Source: Fen-178 sp963722575
GTDB lineage: Bacteria; Acidobacteriota; Terriglobia; Bryobacterales; Bryobacteraceae
Assembly (NCBI GenBank): GCA_963722575.1
Contig: CAVRNR010000020.1
Location: 1-64,000 of the forward strand
Length of the DNA: 64,000 nucleotides
Reading direction: 5' to 3'
Shown here: piece after piece, positions 58,500 through 64,000 of the stretch
Layout of the letters: every line of letters starts with the position of its first letter
Numbering within the stretch: the first letter of the stretch is position 1
The notes under the pieces: model-generated
Seen by the model: only the letters and a program-made list of their open reading frames with translations
Database searches by the model: none
What the model was told of the DNA's origin: nothing
Position numbers and translations under genes: made by a program

Positions 58500-60206
58500 G
58501 TGCGGCGGTTACATCACGGTTGTGGTTTGCGGGCGCCTCGCGTAGAGGCGCCCGCAAGTTTTTTGGCGCTACTCGCCGCGCTCGCCGTCCTCGGCCTGGC
58601 GAGGGCTCAATCCATCGCTCCCGAGGAGATTCATGCGCAGACCGTTCCCTATGTGCCCCCATCGCCGGTCAGGTTGCGCACCGAGGTGGATGTGGTGGAG
58701 GTCCCAGTGGTGGTGCGGGACGGCCAGCATCGCGCGGTTGCCGGTCTCACCAGGAACGATTTCGAGATTTACGACACCGGGGTCAGGCAGACCATCACAG
58801 CCTTCTCGGAGCAACATTTCACATCGCAGGTAGACGCCGGCGGCGGCGCCAATCCGGTCTTCGTCCTGGAAGCGCCCGCGGGGCGGAAAGGCGAATCGCG
58901 GCCCCGCTTCGTGGCACTCTGCTTCGACGACCTGAACTCCGAAGCGCGCGACTTGAAGTCGGCCAGAGAAGCGGCGGAACGATTTGTTAGAACCGACCTG
59001 GCGCTGGGCGACCGCGTGGCGGTGGTCACTGTGACACAGTCGCAAGACTACGAGTTCACCGGGGATGTGCCCAAACTGGTCGAGCGGATCGCAAAGGTGA
59101 CCAGCCATCAGAGATCCAATGACCGGGTAGCCATCGACGATTCGGTTAGGTCCGAGGCCGGGTGGCGCCATCTGCAGAATAACTTGCAGGACGCCCTGGC
59201 TTTGATTACGCTGCGCACGATTGGAAGCCTGGTGGACGGCCTGGCAAAGTTACCAGGACAGCGCATGATTCTGCTGGCCTCCGCGGGATTCCTCACCGGC
59301 AACGTGGGGGTTGAGCAAGATCTCTTGATGGCCAAGGCGCTGCACGCGGAAGTGGTGATCAACACTCTGGACGCCAAAGGGCTTTACACGCTGATTCCGG
59401 GAGGTGACGCTTCCACGTCTCCGGCGGTGACCCGGCTTCCGCCAAGCGCGCAAGTCGAGGACGCGAAGGCGATCGAGGCGGCGAAGAACGCGCAAAGAGT
59501 GACAGACGCGCGGGACGCCGCCATGGCGATTCTGGCTGCCGGCACGGGTGGCACTTTTTACCACAACAACAACGATCTGGCGCGCGGCTTTCGGGAGTTG
59601 GGCATGGTGCCGGAAACCATGTACGTGCTCAGCTTCTCGCCATCCGGCGTGGCGGCCGACGGGCGTTTTCATAGCCTGGAAGTGCGGCTCGCCGCGGGCA
59701 AGCGGTATTCGTTGCAGGCCCGGCTGGGCTATGCCGCGTCACCGGCGAACGCCGCCGCGCCAGGCTCTCCGCCTTCCAAACTGGACAGTGAAGCGATGGC
59801 CTCGGATACCGTCACGGACTTGCCTGTCCGGTTCGCCTGGGAGCAATCGGCGGGGCCGCCGGGCATCACCATGGTTGCGCACCTGGATCTCACCCGCTTG
59901 CATTTCGAAACCAGGCAGGGCCGGAGGGGACAGAAACTGACCCTGGTGTGGGTTCTGCGGGATAGCCGGGGCGCCTTCGTGACGGGCAAGCAAAGCGAGC
60001 TGGATCTGAATCTTACGGATGCGACTTTCGCGCAGTTGGCGAAGGCCGGCACATCGGTCTCCGTGACGCTCGAAGCGCCTCCCGGAAGCTACGCAGTGCG
60101 CGGGGTAGTCGAGGATGCCCTGGACGGCAAGCTGACTGCGGCAGGCGCGGCCGTCGAGGTCAAAGCGCCTGTTGCACCACCGCCTGAAGCGCATCTTCCG
60201 AAGTGA
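58500..60206 (+). CDS. Secreted VWFA-related acidobacterial protein, copy 3
   Basis: A 568-aa paralogue with the same signal peptide and N-terminal domain as copy 2. From about residue 110 it follows copy 1 (NPVFVLEAPAGRKGESRPRF, CFDDLNSEARDLKSA). The Cys-rich insert of copies 1 and 2 is replaced by a short Cys-free stretch (VAIDDSVRSEAGWRHLQNNL). An extra charged segment (QVEDAKAIEAAKNAQRVTDA) lies in the second half. The 3' end overlaps the real dsbD by 47 bases, convergent. The GTG start 58500 lies behind the second TonB tail. Confidence 0.9.
   Translation: MRRLHHGCGLRAPRVEAPASFLALLAALAVLGLARAQSIAPEEIHAQTVPYVPPSPVRLRTEVDVVEVPVVVRDGQHRAVAGLTRNDFEIYDTGVRQTITAFSEQHFTSQVDAGGGANPVFVLEAPAGRKGESRPRFVALCFDDLNSEARDLKSAREAAERFVRTDLALGDRVAVVTVTQSQDYEFTGDVPKLVERIAKVTSHQRSNDRVAIDDSVRSEAGWRHLQNNLQDALALITLRTIGSLVDGLAKLPGQRMILLASAGFLTGNVGVEQDLLMAKALHAEVVINTLDAKGLYTLIPGGDASTSPAVTRLPPSAQVEDAKAIEAAKNAQRVTDARDAAMAILAAGTGGTFYHNNNDLARGFRELGMVPETMYVLSFSPSGVAADGRFHSLEVRLAAGKRYSLQARLGYAASPANAAAPGSPPSKLDSEAMASDTVTDLPVRFAWEQSAGPPGITMVAHLDLTRLHFETRQGRRGQKLTLVWVLRDSRGAFVTGKQSELDLNLTDATFAQLAKAGTSVSVTLEAPPGSYAVRGVVEDALDGKLTAAGAAVEVKAPVAPPPEAHLPK
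58529..58564 (+). terminator. Terminator-like hairpin within the VWFA copy 3 signal-peptide codons
   Basis: Identical to 56159-56194: an 11-bp stem, five-base loop and six T. In VWFA copy 1 the aligned stretch (53809-53850) has lost part of the pairing. Confidence 0.65.
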
Positions 60207-62418
60207 ATCCTTCGAACCGCTTCACCTGTTTCCCCGAGCGGTCGAAGACTATGGTCACCGGCAGCTCATCGAGGCCGTATTGTTTCGAAACCGCTTCCGA
60301 GCCCAGCGCCACCAGGTAGTCCATGGGGTGCTTCTTGAGGAACGGCCGCACGCGCTCCGCTCCCTCTTCGTCCATGGAGACCCCCAGCACCACCACGCCT
60401 TTGCCTCCGAGCTGCTGGTTCAGTTTGTTGAAGCCCGGAATTTCCTCAATGCAGGGCACACACCAGGTGGCCCAGAAGTTCACCACCACCACCTTGCCGC
60501 CGAACGCGGAAGTATCCAGCGCCCCACCGTCCAATTTCGTGAACACCCCAATTGCCGGCGCAGTTCCGGCCTCCTGCCTTTGCAAAAACGCCAGGTACTC
60601 TTTGGCGTCGCTGGTCGAGCCCGCAAACGTCGCCACCACGTTTTCGTCCGCATCCAGAATGGCGTAGAACGGAATCGCCACCGTGTGAAACTTCGAAAGC
60701 TCCAGGTTCTGGTTGGCCTGCGAGACCTGGTCCGTGCCGTCGGTATACAGTTCCACCAGCACGAAATCCTGCAACGCCGCGGCAATCTCCGGCCGCGTGA
60801 ACATGTTGGCCTTCATCCAGTGGCAATTGGTGCAGGCGTAGCCGGTGAAGTTCACGAACACCCGCTTTCGCTCGCGCCGCGCGCGGTCGAGCGCCGCCCG
60901 ATACTGGTCTTTCATCCACACCAGCGTGCTTCCGGACGATATAGGGGGAGGCCCGCTCGCCGTGGGAACGTAAGCGTCCAGAGCGCCCAACTTGCCGCCG
61001 AACATCCCCGGCGCCAGGCTGAGGGCGAACACCAGGAAAGCCATCCCCACCAGCAGCCGTCCCAGTCCCATTGGCTCATCCGGCTTCACTCCCTCGAGCC
61101 GCACGAAACCGAGCAGGTACAGCCCCGCCATGGCGAACAGCACGATCCACGCCGCCAGAAACCGCTCGCGCGTGAGGAATCCCCATTGCAGCACCTGGTC
61201 CGCGCTGCTCACGTACTTTAAACTCGCAGCGAGTACAACGAAACCAATGATGACTTTCACGCGCACCAGCCACCCGCCGCTTCTCGGCAGGCGCTTCAGG
61301 TACGACGGAAACAATGCCAGCAGGAAAAATGGCAGGGCCAGTCCGGTGGCAAACGCCGCCATTCCAATGAGCGGCCGGGCCCAGGGGGCACCCCCGCCGC
61401 CCGCCACCGATGCCGCCAGCAGCGTGCCCACGAACGGCCCCACGCAAGCGAACGAGGCGAGCGAAAACGTCAGCCCCATGAGCAGCGCGCCCGCCCAGCC
61501 GCCCTTTTCCGAGGACCGGTTCAACCGCGTCAGAATGGGGGAAGGAATGTTGATCTCGAACGCCCCCAACAGGCTCAGGCCGAACGCCAGGAACAACGCC
61601 GCGATGAATCCGTTGACCCACGGATTGGACCCTAGCGTCACCATGCCGAACGGCCCCAGAATGGCTGTCGTCAGCAGGCCCAGCCCCGAGAACAGCACGA
61701 TAATTCCCAGGCAAAAGACCGCCGCCTGGGTGATGCTCGCCCGCCGCCCGCCCGATGGCCGGCTGAGGAAGTAGGACATGGTGATGGGAATCATCGGAAA
61801 CACGCAAGGCGTGAAGATGGCGGCCAGCCCAAACCCGAACGCGACCAGCAGAAATGAGTGGGATGAGCCTCCCGTCTGGTCGTGCTCCTGCACCGGCTTG
61901 GCCTCCGCGTAGCCTGCCGGCATCACCTCTGTCACCGCCATCACCCCGGGGTCCACGTTCAACCTCGCTGTCCCCGTCCACCGCCCCGGTACGCACTGTT
62001 TGTCGCTGCACGTCTGATAGCGCGCATTCACCGTGAGCTGCGCCGGCCCCGCGGCGGCGTTCTTCTCGATCTCCAGCTCCAGCAGAAACGCAACCCGGCC
62101 TTCATAAGTTTCCGTATCGGAATTGAAGTTCGGGTCGAACGTGGTCTTGGGGAGCGGCTGAAGCACGCGATACCGCTCTACCACCGGATTGTCCGCGAGC
62201 AGAATGGTGGTTGGCATGGCCGCCGGCGTGGACATGGAATACAGGTGCCAGCCAGGGTCGATGATTCCCGTCAGCCGCGCCAGAACCTTGGCGCACGGCG
62301 GCGCCGAGCCCGGTTGCAGCGCCAGGCTCCACTGGACATGCTCGTCGTGCTGAGCGAACGCGCAGGCAGCGAGCAGAAGTAGAGATGCGATGGCCTTGGT
62401 CCTAGCACCTGCCGTCAT
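60160..62418 (-). CDS. dsbD: Thiol:disulfide interchange protein DsbD with an extra TlpA-like thioredoxin domain
   Basis: A 752-aa inner-membrane reductant conductor that moves electrons from cytoplasmic thioredoxin to periplasmic proteins. A signal peptide precedes the DsbD alpha domain (Cys137 and Cys142, CSDKQC), the eight-helix CcdA-like core (IFTPCVFPMIPITMSYF, FACVGPFVGTLLAA) and the gamma thioredoxin domain (GYACTNCHWMKANMF, about 500). An additional TlpA/ResA-like thioredoxin (about 630-752, FWATWCVPCIEEIPG) follows. The usual E. coli protein ends after the gamma domain. The loop GGGGAPWARP in the membrane core is encoded by the GC-rich dispersed motif. Fragments of the last domain are duplicated upstream. 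Confidence 0.93.
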   Translation of the reverse strand: MTAGARTKAIASLLLLAACAFAQHDEHVQWSLALQPGSAPPCAKVLARLTGIIDPGWHLYSMSTPAAMPTTILLADNPVVERYRVLQPLPKTTFDPNFNSDTETYEGRVAFLLELEIEKNAAAGPAQLTVNARYQTCSDKQCVPGRWTGTARLNVDPGVMAVTEVMPAGYAEAKPVQEHDQTGGSSHSFLLVAFGFGLAAIFTPCVFPMIPITMSYFLSRPSGGRRASITQAAVFCLGIIVLFSGLGLLTTAILGPFGMVTLGSNPWVNGFIAALFLAFGLSLLGAFEINIPSPILTRLNRSSEKGGWAGALLMGLTFSLASFACVGPFVGTLLAASVAGGGGAPWARPLIGMAAFATGLALPFFLLALFPSYLKRLPRSGGWLVRVKVIIGFVVLAASLKYVSSADQVLQWGFLTRERFLAAWIVLFAMAGLYLLGFVRLEGVKPDEPMGLGRLLVGMAFLVFALSLAPGMFGGKLGALDAYVPTASGPPPISSGSTLVWMKDQYRAALDRARRERKRVFVNFTGYACTNCHWMKANMFTRPEIAAALQDFVLVELYTDGTDQVSQANQNLELSKFHTVAIPFYAILDADENVVATFAGSTSDAKEYLAFLQRQEAGTAPAIGVFTKLDGGALDTSAFGGKVVVVNFWATWCVPCIEEIPGFNKLNQQLGGKGVVVLGVSMDEEGAERVRPFLKKHPMDYLVALGSEAVSKQYGLDELPVTIVFDRSGKQVKRFEGFTSEDALQAVVQQAL
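61380..61394. repeat. GC-rich dispersed motif, copy in dsbD
   Basis: CCCAGGGGGCACCCC, preceded by GCCGGG (21 bases shared with 30192-30212 and, inverted, 35626-35646). On the coding strand it yields GGAPWA in a loop between membrane helices of DsbD. Confidence 0.85.
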
Positions 62419-62462
62419 AGTGCCCGAAATCCTACCGGTTCGGCCGGCCTTCCGGCCGGCTT

Positions 62463-62486
62463 GGGCAAGCTAAAGCATGCCCCACC
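62463..62486. repeat. Hairpin repeat between plsX and dsbD
   Basis: The 24-base unit beginning GGGCAAGCTAAAGCATGCCC, identical to 41121-41144. On the minus strand it starts inside the last base of the plsX TAG. A second hairpin CGGCCGG-CCTT-CCGGCCG (62441-62458) lies next to it, upstream of dsbD. Together they may stop read-through from plsX. Confidence 0.9.
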
Positions 62487-63514
62487 TAGTCCGCGCGAAT
62501 CGCCGGCTTTTCTTGCGCCGTCAGCCGCAGTTCCTCTTCGATCCGCTGATTCACATTGCCGCCCGAGAACTCCGCCGCCACCCGGATGGCATTCTTGATG
62601 GCGTTGGCGTTCGACCGCCCATGGCAGATGATGCACATGCCGCGCACGCCCAGCAGCGCCGCGCCGCCGTATTCGGAGTAATCCACGCGCTTCTTGAAAT
62701 CGGTGAACGCGGCCTTCGCGATCACGTACCCGATCTTGCCCGTGATGGTGGCCTCGAGCGATTCCTGCAACAGGTGTTTGACCATCTCCCCCAGTCCCTC
62801 GCTCACCTTCAGCGCCACGTTGCCGACGAAGCCGTCGCACACGATCACGTCCACCTTGCCGCCGTAAATGTCGCCGCCTTCCACGTTCCCGATGAAGTTC
62901 AGGTTGAGGGCCTTGCAGAGCGGCGTGGCCGCGCGCGTCAGGTCGTTGCCCTTGTGCTCCTCCTCGCCGATGGAAAGCAGGCCCACGCGCGGCTTGGGCC
63001 GCCGCAGAATGATGCGCGAATACATCTCGCCCATCACCGCGAATTGCGCCAGCATGCGCGGCGAGCAATCCACGTTGGCGCCCACGTCCACCACCACCAC
63101 GGGCGACCCTTCCACCGATGGAAATATGCCCGCCAGGGCCGGACGGTCCACGCCCGGCACCACGCCTTGCACAATCTTCGCGGTGGCCATCACCGCGCCG
63201 GTGTTGCCCGCGGATACGAACCCCTGGGCCGCCCCGTCGCGGACCAGCCGCGAGGCCACGCGCAGCGAGCTGTCCCGCTTGGATTTGAACGCGCGCCCCG
63301 CGCTCTCCTCCATGGTGACGCGCTCGCTGGCGTGCACGATTTCGATGGGAAGATCGCGGTAGCCTTCGTGCTGTTCCAGCTCCGGCCGGACCACTTCCTG
63401 CTGGCCCACCAGAATCACTTTGACTACCAGACTCCTGGCGGCTCGAACCGCCCCTTCGACTTCGGCTTTGGGGGCGTGGTCTCCGCCCATTGCATCCACC
63501 GCAATGGTCAGCAT
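62486..63514 (-). CDS. plsX: Phosphate acyltransferase PlsX
   Basis: A 342-aa enzyme that makes acyl-phosphate from acyl-ACP for phospholipid synthesis with PlsY. Family signatures are the N-terminal IAVDAMGGDHAPKAEVEGAV, NTGAVMATAKIVQGVVPGVD, VVDVGANVDCSP, VGLLSIGEEEHKGNDL and NFIGNVEGGDIYGGKVDVIVCDGFVGNV. The C-terminal part contains EYGGAALLGVRGMCIICHGRSNANAIKNAI. It is complete and of normal length. It follows rpmF by 12 bases in the conserved yceD-rpmF-plsX order. Confidence 0.97.
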   Translation of the reverse strand: MLTIAVDAMGGDHAPKAEVEGAVRAARSLVVKVILVGQQEVVRPELEQHEGYRDLPIEIVHASERVTMEESAGRAFKSKRDSSLRVASRLVRDGAAQGFVSAGNTGAVMATAKIVQGVVPGVDRPALAGIFPSVEGSPVVVVDVGANVDCSPRMLAQFAVMGEMYSRIILRRPKPRVGLLSIGEEEHKGNDLTRAATPLCKALNLNFIGNVEGGDIYGGKVDVIVCDGFVGNVALKVSEGLGEMVKHLLQESLEATITGKIGYVIAKAAFTDFKKRVDYSEYGGAALLGVRGMCIICHGRSNANAIKNAIRVAAEFSGGNVNQRIEEELRLTAQEKPAIRAD

Positions 63515-63526
63515 GTCGGCAAGCCG

Positions 63527-63709
63527 CTACTCCTCGACGACTTCGACCACTTCGCGGCCCTTATACTGGCCGCAATGCGGGCATATACGGTGGGGGAGCT
63601 TGGCCTGATGGCAGTTGGGACATTCCGCCAGGCCGGACGCTTTCAGCGCATCGTGCGCGCGGCGGTTGCTGGTCCGCCTTTGGGAGTGTCTGCGTTTGGG
63701 ATTCGGCAT
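63527..63709 (-). CDS. rpmF: 50S ribosomal protein L32
   Basis: A 60-aa zinc-ribbon ribosomal protein of the large subunit. It begins MPNPKRRHSQRRTSNRRAHD and carries CPNC...CPHCG with all four zinc cysteines, so it is the zinc-containing form. It lies between yceD and plsX, an almost universal arrangement. Expression is expected to be high and from a promoter before yceD, outside the window. Confidence 0.98.
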   Translation of the reverse strand: MPNPKRRHSQRRTSNRRAHDALKASGLAECPNCHQAKLPHRICPHCGQYKGREVVEVVEE

Positions 63710-63725
63710 ATCTCTATCTCTACCT

Positions 63726-64000
63726 CTAGATTTCTAATTTCCGGAGCGCTCCCCAGCGATCGTCGCCGCTCTCGATTCTGCAATCGCACGCGGTCTCATT
63801 CCGGTTCCGGCCACAGGCCGGGCAAATTCCCTTGCAGTCTTCGCGGCAAGTCCGCTGCATGGGCAACGCCAGCAGCACCTGTTCCCGAAGGACGTCCTCC
63901 AGCTCCAGGCCGCCGCCTTCATAAAACCCGATTTCCACTTCGTCTTCGCCGATCTCGACTTCTTCCTCGCGCGCGATGACCGAAACGGGCCGGTAAAACA
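63726..64000 (-). CDS. yceD: YceD/DUF177-family 23S rRNA accumulation protein (partial)
   Basis: The C-terminal 91 residues or so of a DUF177 protein; the start is beyond 64000. It shows GGGLELEDVLREQVLLALP and the zinc-like cluster CREDCKGICPACGRNRNETAC, which are diagnostic. YceD acts in 23S rRNA accumulation and ribosome biogenesis. An internal ATG at 63938 is unlikely to be the start, because the frame stays open to the window edge (VSVIAREEEVEIGEDEVEIG). It is followed by rpmF after 16 bases. Confidence 0.93.
   Translation of the reverse strand, partial: FYRPVSVIAREEEVEIGEDEVEIGFYEGGGLELEDVLREQVLLALPMQRTCREDCKGICPACGRNRNETACDCRIESGDDRWGALRKLEI

Larger units (their letters stand above)
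53781..60540. repeat. Tandem amplification: VWFA gene, antisense DsbD tail, TonB tail
   Basis: Three VWFA genes end at 55565, 57935 and 60206, a period of 2370 and 2271 bases. Each is followed by an antisense copy of the C-terminal thioredoxin part of DsbD (55519-55912, 57889-58282, and the real dsbD 3' end at 60160-60540). After the first two comes a TonB-receptor tail (55913-56124, 58283-58494). The stretch 55566-56470 is nearly identical to 57936-58840, while the gene bodies differ more. Unequal crossing-over with later divergence explains the layout. Confidence 0.92.

Noticed and set aside
1..64000. CRISPR arrays, prophage structural genes or classic insertion sequences
   Set aside because: No regularly spaced direct repeats, no transposase with a DDE motif and no phage structural proteins were found. 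The repeats seen are palindromic, dispersed or large tandem units.

Overview
The window is a GC-rich piece of an Acidobacteriota chromosome, most likely of the Solibacter/Bryobacter type. The evidence is the set of hallmark families: two acidobacterial duplicated orphan permeases (ADOP), three acidobacterial VWFA-related secreted proteins, a Cna-B/TonB-dependent receptor, three ASPIC/UnbV (CRTAC1-like) proteins, many secreted beta-propellers and a PEP-CTERM protein. No rRNA, phage or CRISPR array is seen.

Layout. (1) 1-23.05 kb: the window opens inside a tRNA gene, and a tRNA-Arg(CCG) 3' half recurs at 23.0 kb beside a possible integrase C-terminus, so this segment may be an old tRNA-targeted island. 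It carries a tightly coupled eight-gene minus-strand operon (386-12986) of mostly exported proteins: haem-binding propellers, FG-GAP/ASPIC proteins, a periplasmic binding protein, a RidA-like protein and an amidase. Divergent from it are an alkaline-phosphatase-fold protein and a hypothetical protein, then a TonB receptor with its own promoter and leader, an ASPIC protein, a TPR protein and a TonB-receptor remnant. (2) 23.05-27.4 kb: a graveyard of toxin-antitoxin modules (a broken RelE/ParE pair, an intact VapBC, an MNT/HEPN pair with HEPN broken) mixed with hairpin repeats, an oligogalacturonate-lyase-like protein and a shikimate-dehydrogenase-like protein. (3) 27.4-35.2 kb: a SpoIVB-like secreted protein, a propeller protein, a methyltransferase, a radical SAM enzyme resembling tetraether/membrane-spanning lipid synthases, and a TauE/SafE permease. 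(4) 35.2-43.7 kb: two tandem ADOP permeases, ThiD and two tandem Tat-exported aldo/keto reductase-ferredoxin fusions. (5) 43.7-53.7 kb: envelope genes (GT2-GtrA-membrane glycosyltransferase fusion, KdsD, a YfhO-like protein), a SUMF1-like protein, tRNA-Gly and tRNA-Thr, a zinc alcohol dehydrogenase and a PEP-CTERM protein. (6) 53.8-62.4 kb: a tandem amplification of VWFA genes interleaved with antisense copies of the DsbD C-terminal thioredoxin domain and TonB-receptor tails, ending at the real dsbD. (7) 62.5-64 kb: the conserved yceD-rpmF-plsX operon, cut by the window end.

A theme of the whole window is small dispersed repeats. One family of hairpins has a conserved GTGGGRCA entry and varying but self-complementary stems. 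Another is a GC-rich motif of at least 15 bases present four times, twice apparently as an in-frame insertion. Repeats truncate toxin genes, supply protein N-termini, sit immediately after stop codons and form the linker that joins two glycosyltransferase modules. All calls were made by reading the sequence; no database search was possible.
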